Of a stretch of DNA of 64,000 nucleotides, positions 17,050 to 25,920 are shown one piece after another. Position 1 is the stretch's first letter, and each line of letters opens with the position of its first letter. The stretch is from UBA4416 sp048498515 (lineage in GTDB: Bacteria; Bacteroidota; Bacteroidia; B-17B0; Aurantibacillaceae). The DNA lies in assembly GCA_048498515.1 (NCBI GenBank), contig JBEHXV010000024.1, forward strand, positions 8,381-72,380, written 5' to 3'. The notes under the pieces are model-generated. The model was not told the origin of the DNA. It did no database searches and saw only the letters and a list, made by a program, of their open reading frames with translations. The position numbers and the translations under genes are program-made.

Positions 17050-18988
17050 ACGGCTTATCGAAAACATACCAGTTCACGTAAAACTTCTCTTCAAACTTTA
17101 TGTGCTTAACCTGGTACTGTTCTTCCTTGTGCGGCTTTTATTTTATTTCGTGAATAAAGCGACGGATGTCGGCATGGTTGGCTTCACCGAAAAATTACTG
17201 GCCTTTAAAACAGGGCTCGAATTTGACACGGCTGTTTTTTGCTGGATCGCCTACTTGCCTGCTGTGTTATGGTTGATAGCACACCTTTTTAAGCAACCAA
17301 AATTATATGACATTGGTTTTCACCTGTTTTTGTGGCTGCTGGTGTTGTATTATTTTATATGCGTGGCCGACATCCCCTACTTCACTCAATTCGGTGCGCA
17401 TTTGAGCCGCAACGCTTTTTTATGGAACGAGAGCCCCGATTTTGCCGTTGGTGTCATCTTCGGAAATTTTTCGTACTGGGGTTATTTTTTGGTATTCTTT
17501 CCCATTGCCTTTTTCCTGGTAAGGTTTTCAAAAAAAATGTTCCATGTGTTTAAGCAACAAGAACAGGAGCAGCAAAAACCAATATGGTATTTTTCCCTGT
17601 TAACTTTTACCTTACTCATTTCTCTTATCACCATTGGTGCCCGTGGCCGACCATCCGACCGTTCGGGTTTGCACGAAGGTATTGCCATTGTCTCTCAAAA
17701 CAATTTTGTGAACCAGGTAGCTATTAATCCCAATTTTACGTTCTGGAAATCCGTCTTCTCCGGTTCTAAAAAAACGTATACGGTTCCAGCCGACATTGAC
17801 GCGTCGCTTACATTTACCCGCCAGTACCTGGGAGCTACAACACCTTTTCAAAAAAACATTGATCGCGTGATAAACGACACTTCTTCTCAAAAAACAAAAT
17901 ACAATTTTGTGATTGTGGTGATGGAAAGTATGTGTCGCTTTAAAATGGGTTATTACAACGGAAAAAAACTGACACCTTACCTTGATAAGCTCAACAAAGA
18001 ATCTGTCTTTTTTGAGAATTTTTTCTCGTCGGGCATCCACACGTTCAATGGTTTGTTCTCTACATCAAGCGGCTACCTGAGCATATATGCCGACAAATCG
18101 ATGAAAAGTTATGTAAAGAAACCCTTTGATGGTTTAGGACCATTACTAAGCCAACAGGGTTATGAAACCTATTTTTATGTCACACACGATGCGCATTTTG
18201 ACAATATGGAGGGTTTTTATAAACTCAATAAATTTGAGCATTGCATCAGTCAATCCGATTTTGACCAATCGCAAATTGAAAGCTCTTTGGGTGTGCCGGA
18301 TCATGTATTGTTTGACAAACTGATTGAAGTAACCAATCAACGAAAAAGCAATAAACCCTTTGTTTCGGTAATGATGACGGCCTCCGATCATGGCCCCTGG
18401 CGTATTCCTGAAAACATCCCCTTTAAACCAAATGGCGAAACGCAACAGGATAACTGCACCCTGTACGCCGACTGGTCGATTGGAAGGTTTATGGAGCAGG
18501 CAAAAAAACAAAGCTGGTACGACAACACAGTTTTTATTTTCCTGGGTGATCATGGCTTATCGATGGGTCATACGTATGAAATGGGCCTGGCTTACAATCA
18601 CATTCCTTGTACCATACACAATCCAAAATTGTTTAAAGCCGATACCATTTACTCACCTTGTTACCAACCCGATATTCCGGCAACGGTAATGGGGATTATT
18701 GGTGCCAGCTACACTAACAAAACGTTTGGAATTAATATTTTAAAACAAGAGCATCCGTTTGTGGTGTTTTCGGCCGACGATAAAATAGGATGTGTGAGCA
18801 AGGATGGTTACTATTATTATAAAACCCTGGCCAACGGAAAAGATTATTTACGGAAATATAAAAACCTTGACCCGGTAAATTACAATCAAATCCTTAAAGC
18901 AAAAGCCGACAGCATGGAACGCAATATGATGCGGGTATACGAAACAGCCGAATACTTCATTCAGAAAGATTATTTTTTATATGAATAA
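17042..18988 (+). CDS. LTA-synthase-like membrane sulfatase/phosphotransferase
   Basis: 648 residues. Five predicted transmembrane helices occupy 1-205 (for example LYVLNLVLFFLVRLLFYFV, WIAYLPAVLWLIAHLF). An alkaline-phosphatase superfamily domain follows at about 270-590. The metal/nucleophile site is ME in IVVMESM and T334 in SGIHTFNG, with D503-H504 in FLGDHGLSMGH. This is the architecture of LtaS/OpgB/MdoB-type enzymes, which transfer glycerol phosphate or phosphoethanolamine to envelope glycans or lipids. In a Gram-negative cell the acceptor is more likely a glycan, sphingolipid or lipid A than lipoteichoic acid (inference). It overlaps recN. Confidence 0.85.
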   Translation: MLKRLIENIPVHVKLLFKLYVLNLVLFFLVRLLFYFVNKATDVGMVGFTEKLLAFKTGLEFDTAVFCWIAYLPAVLWLIAHLFKQPKLYDIGFHLFLWLLVLYYFICVADIPYFTQFGAHLSRNAFLWNESPDFAVGVIFGNFSYWGYFLVFFPIAFFLVRFSKKMFHVFKQQEQEQQKPIWYFSLLTFTLLISLITIGARGRPSDRSGLHEGIAIVSQNNFVNQVAINPNFTFWKSVFSGSKKTYTVPADIDASLTFTRQYLGATTPFQKNIDRVINDTSSQKTKYNFVIVVMESMCRFKMGYYNGKKLTPYLDKLNKESVFFENFFSSGIHTFNGLFSTSSGYLSIYADKSMKSYVKKPFDGLGPLLSQQGYETYFYVTHDAHFDNMEGFYKLNKFEHCISQSDFDQSQIESSLGVPDHVLFDKLIEVTNQRKSNKPFVSVMMTASDHGPWRIPENIPFKPNGETQQDNCTLYADWSIGRFMEQAKKQSWYDNTVFIFLGDHGLSMGHTYEMGLAYNHIPCTIHNPKLFKADTIYSPCYQPDIPATVMGIIGASYTNKTFGINILKQEHPFVVFSADDKIGCVSKDGYYYYKTLANGKDYLRKYKNLDPVNYNQILKAKADSMERNMMRVYETAEYFIQKDYFLYE

Positions 18989-19150
18989 ATCGTAGGTAAC
19001 AGACCGCAGAAAAATAAATTTTTCGCCTGATTAAACTTATCCTATTATTTGTCGTCTTACCTTGCTAATGCTCAAAACCATCTATTTATTTGGTTAATAA
19101 AACAGGCAATAAACCTGTTAAAAATGGCTCACAGTTTAAGGACTTAATTG

Positions 19151-19158
19151 TATATTTA
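19151..19158 (+). promoter_or_regulatory. Near-consensus -7 element TATATTTA upstream of fabI
   Basis: Seven of eight positions fit TAnnTTTG (final G is A), 21 bases before the fabI ATG. The same octamer precedes ung (43045) and the 57796 gene (57767). Confidence 0.35.
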
Positions 19159-19179
19159 CCCAACTAAAAAACACATAAA

Positions 19180-19992
19180 ATGGCTTACAACTTATTAAAA
19201 GGAAAACGCGGAATTATTACAGGTGCATTGGACGAAAACTCTATTGCATGGAAGGTAGCACAGAAATGCCACGAAGAAGGCGCTACTTTTACCTTAACTA
19301 ACGCGCCAATTGCTATGCGTATGGGCGAGATCAATAAACTGGCTGAAGAAACCGGTGCAAAGATCATTCCGGCTGATGCGACCAATATGGACGAGGTTAC
19401 CAAACTGTACTCCGAATCGATGGATGTTTTGGGAGGAAAAATTGATTTTGTACTTCACTCAATCGGCATGAGCGTTAATATCCGTAAAAATATCCCTTAT
19501 ACCGAACTGAATTACGATTTCTATCAAAAAGGCATTGATGTATCTGCTTTATCGTTTCACAAAATGTTAGCGGCAGCACACAAGCTGGATGCTTTAAACG
19601 AACATGCTTCGGTTGTAGCGCTTTCATATATTGCGGCGCAGCGTACTTATCCATTCTATACTGATATGGCCGATATTAAATCCATGCTGGAAAGCATTGC
19701 GCGTACCTTTGGTTACCATTATGGCAAACAAAAGAAAGTACGTATCAATACCATTTCACAGTCGCCAACCAAAACAACAGCGGGTGGTGGTATTAAGGGT
19801 TTTTCCGATTTTTATACGTTTGCCGATCTTCAATCGCCATTAGGAAACGCGAGCGCTGAAGACTGCGCTGCTTATACAGTGAGCTTGTTCTCTGATTTAA
19901 CGCGTATGGTTACCATGCAGAATTTATACCACGATGGAGGTTATAGTTCTACAGGAATCAGCTCGGAGTTACTGGAGAGAATACAGGGATAA
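19180..19992 (+). CDS. fabI: Enoyl-[acyl-carrier-protein] reductase (NADH)
   Basis: 270 residues, short-chain dehydrogenase fold with the FabI arrangement. The dinucleotide loop is GIITGALDENSIAW, HSIGMS is at 93-98, and the catalytic pair is Y160 and K167 in the Y-x6-K spacing diagnostic of FabI; Y150 occupies the second tyrosine position. It catalyses the last reduction of each fatty acid elongation cycle and is the target of triclosan-type inhibitors. Single gene with its own upstream region, followed by palindromes. Confidence 0.95.
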   Translation: MAYNLLKGKRGIITGALDENSIAWKVAQKCHEEGATFTLTNAPIAMRMGEINKLAEETGAKIIPADATNMDEVTKLYSESMDVLGGKIDFVLHSIGMSVNIRKNIPYTELNYDFYQKGIDVSALSFHKMLAAAHKLDALNEHASVVALSYIAAQRTYPFYTDMADIKSMLESIARTFGYHYGKQKKVRINTISQSPTKTTAGGGIKGFSDFYTFADLQSPLGNASAEDCAAYTVSLFSDLTRMVTMQNLYHDGGYSSTGISSELLERIQG

Positions 19993-20004
19993 TTTTTTGT
20001 CACA

Positions 20005-20044
20005 TCGAACGGAGTCGGGTATAGTTCTCGACTCCGCTCGAACT
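20005..20044. repeat. Dispersed palindrome, loop TCGACTCCGCTC
   Basis: AGTTC-TCGACTCCGCTC-GAACT (20023-20044) is a perfect five-base stem around a 12-base loop. An upstream inverted partner (TCGAACGGAGTCG at 20005) also pairs with CGACTCCGCTCGA. The same loop with different paired arms is at 46550-46569. Confidence 0.75.
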
Positions 20045-20053
20045 GACACAACG

Positions 20054-20108
20054 CGTTGACTTCGGGAGCCTCAGTCAACGAAGGGTGGTTGAGGCTCTCG
20101 AAACCACC
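20054..20108. repeat. Pair of head-to-head palindromes with loop TCGRGAGCCTC
   Basis: First hairpin CGTTGACT-TCGGGAGCCTC-AGTCAACG (20054-20080). The second, inverted, is GGTGGTT-GAGGCTCTCGA-AACCACC (20084-20108). Loops are near-identical when read on opposite strands, while stems differ but pair perfectly. A third copy is at 33361-33387. Located between fabI and the IPExxxVDY gene. Confidence 0.8.
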
Positions 20109-20123
20109 TCACTAATCAAAATA

Positions 20124-20621
20124 ATGGCAACTTATAATTTAGACATAAACGCCGACGAACATTTTGATTTTGACTTATTTTCCATTAGCAGTACCGAAAG
20201 TATTTACCGGGTTATTCAACAGATTAACCATGACCTGAGTGTTGACCTGCAACTCAGCGATCTTTTGGATTACAGGCACAAAGAAGGCGAGGATTTTTAT
20301 TTTCCATTGTATTATTATTTACACGAAGAATTAAACATCGAACTTTACCTGTTACCAAACCAAACTTCTTTTCAACCCAATAAAGAACAGGCTTCCCAAC
20401 AAACCTTTGATTTATTTGGAGGCGAGGTGGAACAAACTACAAGGTTACTCCCTGAACTGGAAAACAGCGATTATTTCCTTTTAATAAAAGGCGACAACCG
20501 TTACCTGCACAATCACACTATTTTTGAAACCATGCAAAAGAACCCCGAATTCATAACAGTTCAGGAAATTTTTATTGAAGACATCAGGGATAAAAAATCG
20601 AGAAGCAATTTATTGTTTTAG
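20124..20621 (+). CDS. IPExxxVDY family protein
   Basis: The ATG at 20124 is chosen because the upstream extension runs through palindromic repeat sequence; 165 residues. Recognised by FDFDLFSISSTESIYRVIQQIN near the start and LPELENSDYFLLIKGD near residue 120, the local version of the IPExxxVDY signature that names the family. The family is small, acidic and limited to Bacteroidota; function unknown. Its last 12 bases overlap the convergent membrane protein gene. Confidence 0.85.
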   Translation: MATYNLDINADEHFDFDLFSISSTESIYRVIQQINHDLSVDLQLSDLLDYRHKEGEDFYFPLYYYLHEELNIELYLLPNQTSFQPNKEQASQQTFDLFGGEVEQTTRLLPELENSDYFLLIKGDNRYLHNHTIFETMQKNPEFITVQEIFIEDIRDKKSRSNLLF

Positions 20622-20846
20622 ATTCTTAATGAGGCCTACAATGGCCACCAGGCTCCATGTTCCCTCCAGGATAATAAAGGGTAAAGAGTTAAGCAATACA
20701 CTTCCATAGCAAGCAAAGGCGCCACCAACAATGTTCAGTACAAAATACAATTTACTACTATCTGTAATGTATTTGAACGTGTTGAGGAAAAAAGCCAGTA
20801 AAATTAAAGATACACCTATGGTGCTGATGATGTCTGTATAGCTCAT
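20610..20846 (-). CDS. Small integral membrane protein, CBU_0592-like
   Basis: 78 residues with three hydrophobic segments (DIISTIGVSLILLAFFLNTF, KLYFVLNIVGGAFACYGSVLL, FIILEGTWSLVAIVGLI). The repeated Leu/Gly pattern and length fit the CBU_0592-like membrane family, which has no known function. Inner-membrane location is predicted. Its start is one base away from the aroA stop codon, so it is probably translated with aroA. Confidence 0.75.
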   Translation of the reverse strand: MSYTDIISTIGVSLILLAFFLNTFKYITDSSKLYFVLNIVGGAFACYGSVLLNSLPFIILEGTWSLVAIVGLIKNLKQ

Positions 20847-20847
20847 G

Positions 20848-22098
20848 TTATTGTTCGTTAATCATAAATCCAATGCGTGTCAGGTCATTCCAAAACTGAG
20901 GGTACGATTTGGATACTACATCTGCATCCATTATAATCAACCCATCCGTTAGCAAACTTAAAGCGGCAAAACTCATGGCCATGCGGTGGTCGTTATAACT
21001 TGCAACCTCAATCTTTCCATCGGGAATTGTTATTTTACGATGGCTGCATTCAATAGCGTTTTCCGTAGCTACGATCTCAATTCCGAATTTTTGCAATTCA
21101 TTTTTTAAGGCTGCAATCCTGTCCGTTTCTTTTACTTTGAGTGTTTGCAAACCTGTGAAAATAAAATTCCTGTTCAATCCGGCACAGCTACAGGCAAGGG
21201 TTTGTGCAATGTCGGGACAGTTAATAAAATCGTATTTGAACGCGGTGGTACCGGGAAGTTGTACTTTTGTAATGGTAATTTCCTTCTCCGAATACCTAGT
21301 TTCCACTCCCAGCAGGTCATATAGCAATCCGCAAATCGCGTCGGCCTGTAAACTGTTTTGAAATAAGCCGCTCAGGGTCAACGAGGCAGATATGGGAGAT
21401 AAAGCAATGATACTATAATAATAAGAAGCGGCACTCCAGTCGCTCTCAATGACGAAACGCGTTTTAGCATAGGTATATGGAACTGACTTTATGAAAATGG
21501 TATTTTCGATCCAGGTAATATCGGCACCAAATGCCTTCATTAACTCCACTGTCATGTGAATGTAAGGACGGGAAACCACTTCACCGGTAATGCTCAATTC
21601 GAGTCCATTTACAAAATAAGGCGCCGCCAGCAATAAAGAACTGATAAACTGGCTGCTGATTTGACCACTGATTGTTGCTTTGCCTCCCAAAATTGCTTTT
21701 CCTTTAATAACTAATGGTGGATAGCCCATTTCCTTTTTGTAGGTGATCTCGGCACCAAGCTCTTTTAATACTTCCACCAGTTCTTTAATGGGGCGTTGCT
21801 GCATTCGGTCGGAACCGGTGAGCTCATAATTGCCCGCCTGCATTGCCAAAAAAGTAGTCAGAAAACGCATATCGGTACCGGCGTGCTCCACATTAACGAT
21901 TCCCGAATTGTTTTGCTGAACAAAGTTCAATGCGGTTTGCAGGTGCAGCGTATCGTCTGAATTGGAGAGGTTATCGATCTCAAATTGCAAGCCGCTTAAT
22001 GCTTTGATGATTAACACCCGGTTGCTGATGCTCTTGGAGCCCGGCAATTGGATGTTGCCTGATACGGGCGAAAGCGGCTTATGAACTGAAAGATTCAC
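20848..22098 (-). CDS. aroA: 3-phosphoshikimate 1-carboxyvinyltransferase (EPSP synthase)
   Basis: 416 residues, two-domain inside-out barrel. Signatures: LPGSKSISNR near residue 18 (shikimate phosphate binding), GTDMRFL, YKKEMGYPPLVIKG, SSQFISSLLLAAP, ESDWSAASYYYS, KETDRIAAL and YNDHRMAMSFA. Initiates at GTG (22098). It joins phosphoenolpyruvate to shikimate 3-phosphate in chorismate synthesis. The gene is 5 bases downstream of an outer-membrane protein gene on the same strand. Confidence 0.96.
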   Translation of the reverse strand: MNLSVHKPLSPVSGNIQLPGSKSISNRVLIIKALSGLQFEIDNLSNSDDTLHLQTALNFVQQNNSGIVNVEHAGTDMRFLTTFLAMQAGNYELTGSDRMQQRPIKELVEVLKELGAEITYKKEMGYPPLVIKGKAILGGKATISGQISSQFISSLLLAAPYFVNGLELSITGEVVSRPYIHMTVELMKAFGADITWIENTIFIKSVPYTYAKTRFVIESDWSAASYYYSIIALSPISASLTLSGLFQNSLQADAICGLLYDLLGVETRYSEKEITITKVQLPGTTAFKYDFINCPDIAQTLACSCAGLNRNFIFTGLQTLKVKETDRIAALKNELQKFGIEIVATENAIECSHRKITIPDGKIEVASYNDHRMAMSFAALSLLTDGLIIMDADVVSKSYPQFWNDLTRIGFMINEQ

Positions 22099-22103
22099 TG
22101 CAG

Positions 22104-22862
22104 TTAAATTTTAAATCCTACGGTCAGCAAAATAAAATGCCCGTTCATGTACATGCTGCTGGGCGCAAACGATTCGTTGAAATAAAAAGGCGATAAGGCA
22201 TACCTAACCTGCAATTCGGCAAACACAGCGTTATGCCTTAAGGTTGTATTTTTCTGGATACCGATTCCAGCATTTAAAAAAGAGCTGCATGAGGGGTTAA
22301 AGGCCGGCGACTTGAATTTGATGACTTCCTGTTTGTCCAGCATGGTTTCGCCATCGTTGTCTACTTTTAAATTATTGGCAATGAGCCAGCGGTAACAATA
22401 GCCCGCGTAAACATAACTCGAAAAAATAGCGTTGGTTTCTTTGGCAAAGGAATATTTTAACTGGATGGGAAAATCCAGTTCATGAAGCCTGAGATCGTAG
22501 TGGGCACTCATCTTACCATTATAAAACTGGATGCTATCCTGTTGAAAGTAATACGAGTTAAAGCTCAGGCCGTGCATCATGTACTCCACCCCTATCATTA
22601 AAAAACTGGTGTTGGAATTGTTTAACCTGATCTCTTCTTTTAAGGAAGCGCAAAAAGCCATTTTGGGCTTGGTGCCTGAGGTGTGGTTTTTATTGGCCTT
22701 GTACAAGCCTATGGCTGGCGAAAAGCTGATCCTTGTTTTCACAACCGGGTTTTTCCGGAAATTGCGCAGGCGCTTGCCACCATCTTCCTGTGCCTGCGCA
22801 AAAAGAAACGCAATGCCAAAAACAAAACAGAGGATATATTTAAGATGCTTTTTCAAGGCCAT
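22104..22862 (-). CDS. Outer-membrane beta-barrel (PorT-like) protein
   Basis: 252 residues. Signal peptide ending at AQAQ (about residue 24). The rest shows alternating strands (KTRISFSPAIGLYKANK, FLMIGVEYMMHGLSFNSYYF, FSSYVYAGYCYRWLIA) and a terminal strand GHFILLTVGFKI ending close to the C-terminus, as in small outer-membrane barrels of the porin/PorT type. Conserved neighbours in this run are DUF2480 and SufT-like genes upstream, same strand. Role unknown. Confidence 0.75.
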   Translation of the reverse strand: MALKKHLKYILCFVFGIAFLFAQAQEDGGKRLRNFRKNPVVKTRISFSPAIGLYKANKNHTSGTKPKMAFCASLKEEIRLNNSNTSFLMIGVEYMMHGLSFNSYYFQQDSIQFYNGKMSAHYDLRLHELDFPIQLKYSFAKETNAIFSSYVYAGYCYRWLIANNLKVDNDGETMLDKQEVIKFKSPAFNPSCSSFLNAGIGIQKNTTLRHNAVFAELQVRYALSPFYFNESFAPSSMYMNGHFILLTVGFKI

Positions 22863-22885
22863 AAATATACGGTTTATGATTTACT

Positions 22886-23401
22886 TTACTTAACCACAGG
22901 GGCTTTGTACAAAGGTACCGTACTACAGGGTTCGCCGTACATAATGGACTTGACAAAAGGCTTAAGGCTGTTAGCCAGCTCCACATAAGCGTTTGTGGTA
23001 ACGGGCAAATTGCCGCAACCTTTAATGACCACCCGCTTATCCTGGTAGTCGCTGTAATTAATGTTTTTTAACGTATCATGAAACACAACCGCTTCAAGCG
23101 TTTCCAGGTTTCCAAAGACAACTTTTTTGGCGTGGGGTTCCAATGCAAGGCTTAACAACATATAAGCCCAGGTTGGTACAATGGCATCGGCAGTGCACAC
23201 TATAGCCACCAGTTTGTCGTGGTATTTAGTCCAGTCTTCCTGTTTAATAAATTCCCTGAAATCTTTTTCCTTTAAAATAAGTTCATGAAACAACAAGGGT
23301 TTTATATCAAACAACACGCGTTCCCCTTTCGGATAAAACTCTTCCAGGTCAATGGTTATGAGCCCGCTGTTGGCAACCTTATTTACAATTTCGTCTGCCA
23401 T
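22886..23401 (-). CDS. DUF2480 family protein
   Basis: 171 residues. Recognised by the family opening (NSGLITIDLEEFYP, then FDIKPLLFHELILKEKDFRE) and the central Ile/Val-rich core with TADAIVPTWAYMLL. DUF2480 is a Bacteroidota protein regularly encoded next to SUF Fe-S cluster assembly genes, as here, where it follows the SufT-like gene by 6 bases. A role in Fe-S maturation is inferred from context only. Confidence 0.9.
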   Translation of the reverse strand: MADEIVNKVANSGLITIDLEEFYPKGERVLFDIKPLLFHELILKEKDFREFIKQEDWTKYHDKLVAIVCTADAIVPTWAYMLLSLALEPHAKKVVFGNLETLEAVVFHDTLKNINYSDYQDKRVVIKGCGNLPVTTNAYVELANSLKPFVKSIMYGEPCSTVPLYKAPVVK

Positions 23402-23407
23402 GATCTT

Positions 23408-23737
23408 TTACATAAAACCTAATTCCAGCTGAGCCACTTCACTCATCATGTCTTTTGTCCAGCTGGGCTCAAAAGTTAAGGTAAGCACCGCCGAATTAAT
23501 ACCCTGCACCAATTTTAATTTGTTTTCCACTTCGGCCGGCAACGATTCGGCAACCGGACAATTAGGCGACGTCAATGTCATGGTGATCTTTAAATTATTT
23601 TCATCGTCCAGGTCCAGTTCATAAATCAAACCAAGCTCCCAGATATCTACCGGAATTTCAGGGTCGAAACAGGTTTTGATCTCATCAATGACCCGTTGCA
23701 TTAACTCCGTGTTTTTTGTTTTGATAATGGCGCTCAT
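23408..23737 (-). CDS. sufT: SufT-like MIP18/DUF59 family Fe-S assembly protein
   Basis: 109 residues. DUF59 signature: TCFDPEIPVDIWELGLIYELDL, then TMTLTSPNCPVAESLP with the single conserved Cys, and the terminal WTKDMMSEVAQLELG. Family members (SufT, PaaD, CIA2/MIP18) help to load Fe-S clusters onto targets. The rest of the SUF operon is not in the window. Followed by DUF2480. Confidence 0.92.
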   Translation of the reverse strand: MSAIIKTKNTELMQRVIDEIKTCFDPEIPVDIWELGLIYELDLDDENNLKITMTLTSPNCPVAESLPAEVENKLKLVQGINSAVLTLTFEPSWTKDMMSEVAQLELGFM

Positions 23738-23772
23738 GGTATACGCTCTAAAAAATGAATATCAATTTATGA

Positions 23773-24627
23773 CTAAAATTTATAGTCCTTGTAATCTTTT
23801 GTAAACTCCGCATCGTCAATTTTAGGATTGACCTGCATAAAATGGTAATCGTACTGTTCAAACAAACCCTTGTCGTCAAGGATCTTTACACTTACCGGCA
23901 AAAAATACAGCTGGTCAATGTACAAGGTCACATATTTGGCATACGCGGTTGGCACTTTAAGCACCTGTCCTTTCTTGAGGATGTCGAAATAATCGTTGAG
24001 CTTTGGGTTCACTTCCAGTATCATATACTCACTCACGTGCAGTTTGCGGGCAATAGAGGTGATGTTCTCATTATCGCCAACCGTATAGTTCTCATAACCA
24101 AAATCCTTGTTATCAATAATGATCTTGTAACAGGGCCTGTTATTTACCCGTTCATCGGCTTCGAGCTTAAAATACTGATCGAATTTTTGATCGTACTTTT
24201 TAGCAATATACTCTATCACGCTTCCAAAATAATCAACGCCCATTTCGTTTAAGGTATGGTGCTGGTCTTGCCGCATTAAGGAACCCAGTGGATCGAGGCT
24301 TAGGTTAATGTATGGAAAAGAGTTTGGCTTTACGTAAGCTTTATTATTATTCCAGCCGGCAATCCACAACAGTTCAATGCCTTTTATGTAAAGATAAATC
24401 TTACGGGGTTTCCTGTTAAGTTTTACCGACGATTCGTAATAGTTATACCCTTTTTTACCACGTTCGATTATTTTTAAGCTGTACTTTAGCCGTTCCACCT
24501 CATCAATGGATTTTATCATTTTATAGATGATTTCCTTAGCCGTTAAAGGTTTTTGGGCTACCAGGGAACCGTTACAAAACAGGGCAATAAAAAGTGCTGT
24601 AAATATGAAGAACCTTGATTTAAACAT
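23773..24627 (-). CDS. Secreted DUF1571 protein with an embedded LysM domain
   Basis: The ATG at 24627 (MFKSRFFIFTALFIALFCNG) is chosen over the TTG three codons upstream, since the promoter element at 24634-24641 overlaps that TTG. 284 residues, signal peptide ending near AQ. DUF1571-type features: LKYSLKIIERGKKGYNYYES and RKPRKIYLYIKGIELLW. A LysM-like segment (ENITSIARKLHVSEYMILEV ... LKKGQVLKVP) is inserted within the DUF1571 region, after which the DUF1571 strand VTLYIDQLYFLPVSVKI resumes. LysM suggests peptidoglycan contact in the periplasm. Substrate unknown. Confidence 0.82.
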   Translation of the reverse strand: MFKSRFFIFTALFIALFCNGSLVAQKPLTAKEIIYKMIKSIDEVERLKYSLKIIERGKKGYNYYESSVKLNRKPRKIYLYIKGIELLWIAGWNNNKAYVKPNSFPYINLSLDPLGSLMRQDQHHTLNEMGVDYFGSVIEYIAKKYDQKFDQYFKLEADERVNNRPCYKIIIDNKDFGYENYTVGDNENITSIARKLHVSEYMILEVNPKLNDYFDILKKGQVLKVPTAYAKYVTLYIDQLYFLPVSVKILDDKGLFEQYDYHFMQVNPKIDDAEFTKDYKDYKF

Positions 24628-24633
24628 GGAGTG

Positions 24634-24641
24634 CAAAGGTA
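24634..24641 (-). promoter_or_regulatory. TAnnTTTG (-7) promoter element, TACCTTTG
   Basis: Exact consensus match on the minus strand six bases before the chosen ATG at 24627. A very short leader follows. Confidence 0.5.
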
Positions 24642-24768
24642 AAATAATCTTTAATAAAATTCGGGAAATTGTTAATTAATTGGTTGTTAAGTTTTTATAA
24701 TGATTTGCGCTTATTTTATTAATTTTATAGGAAAACCAATACAAAAAACAGTACATTCGAAGTCCGAA

Positions 24769-25845
24769 ATGTTGCAATACACACAAATAACGGCATTAAT
24801 TGGCGAGCTTTTATACAAGTACGATTGTGTCATAGTGCCCAATTTTGGAGGTTTTGTCGCCCGCCATTACAGTTCGGGCTTTAGTAAGGGCAATCATTTA
24901 CTGTACCCACAGTCCAAGCACATTTTATTTAATAAAAACCTGCTGCATAACGACGGTTTGCTGGTATCGGCCCTGGTAGAAAAAACAGGCCTTAGCTACA
25001 CCGAAGCCGAAAAGCAGGTTGCCGATTACAAGGATTACCTTCAATCCCTGCTCAACGCTAAAAAGCGCTTTGAGCTTGTAAACATTGGGCTTTTATACAT
25101 TGATGCCGAAAATAACCTTCGTTTTGAGGCTAAAACCGATGTTAATTTTTTACTGGAGTCGTTTGGCTTTGAGCCCGTAATAGCCAATGAATTGCCAATG
25201 GAGCCTGAAAAGGCGGTTGTTGAAAAACACTTTGAAGACCGCAAAGCCATTGTTCCTGTTCCCGAAAAAAGAAAACGGTCGTACGCTAAAATTGCCGCCA
25301 TGGCGGTAGGAATTCCGGCGGTACTGGGTTTCCTGGTATTTGCTTCCTATTCAAAACCCATGCAGCCAATTATGCAATCGGGCTTTAACCCTTTTTACAC
25401 TCCTGCAAAAACCTATACCCCGGCTAAACAGTCCCATTCAAAGGCTTTCTTTATACCAACCGGCAATCAGCAGGATTTACTGGCCGATGCAAACGGCTAT
25501 GCCTCCTTTACGGTAACCGATAACGGTAATGCCCTGATGGCCGAAGTTGCAGCTGCCGGAATGAAACCCGACAAAACATCGGTTGCAAAACCCCATATAA
25601 CTTCGCACTCAGATAAGTTCGACGGGAAATACCAAGTAGTGGTTGGCTGTTTTGGTGTGGAAAGCAATGCGGACAGGTTGGTGAAAGAACTGTCGGGCCA
25701 AAATATCTCCGCCGGTATCAGTGGCACCAATGCCAAAGGCCTGCACATTGTAAGCTGCGGAGGCTTTGATAACAAAGAGGAAGCGGCCAACTTACTGGCA
25801 ACAATTAAAAACAATTACCCTAATGCCTGGGTAATGACAAAATAA
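24769..25845 (+). CDS. HU-CCDC81-like and SPOR domain protein
   Basis: Starts at ATG 24769 (MLQYTQITALIGELLYKYDC), giving 358 residues; the longer frame adds a poor extension. Residues 1-130 match the paired bacterial HU-CCDC81 domains (VIVPNFGGFVARHYSSGF; RFELVNIGLLYIDAENNLRF), an HU-like fold. A transmembrane helix follows at about 175-195 (IAAMAVGIPAVLGFLVFAS), then a low-complexity linker and a C-terminal SPOR domain (KYQVVVGCFGVESNADRLVK to the end), which binds denuded septal peptidoglycan. Topology suggests a cytoplasmic HU domain with a periplasmic SPOR domain; a division role is inferred. No gene is co-directional within 50 bases. Confidence 0.9.
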   Translation: MLQYTQITALIGELLYKYDCVIVPNFGGFVARHYSSGFSKGNHLLYPQSKHILFNKNLLHNDGLLVSALVEKTGLSYTEAEKQVADYKDYLQSLLNAKKRFELVNIGLLYIDAENNLRFEAKTDVNFLLESFGFEPVIANELPMEPEKAVVEKHFEDRKAIVPVPEKRKRSYAKIAAMAVGIPAVLGFLVFASYSKPMQPIMQSGFNPFYTPAKTYTPAKQSHSKAFFIPTGNQQDLLADANGYASFTVTDNGNALMAEVAAAGMKPDKTSVAKPHITSHSDKFDGKYQVVVGCFGVESNADRLVKELSGQNISAGISGTNAKGLHIVSCGGFDNKEEAANLLATIKNNYPNAWVMTK

Positions 25846-25920
25846 ATAGTTCATCCCCGTCAACTTATAAGGCAATTCATTATCAAAAAAAATGAATTGT
25901 TTTTTTTATATTCGCATACT

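Noticed and set aside
19993..20123. Upstream extension of the IPExxxVDY gene to 20085
   Set aside because: The added residues would be encoded by palindromic repeat sequence; ATG at 20124 fits the family start.
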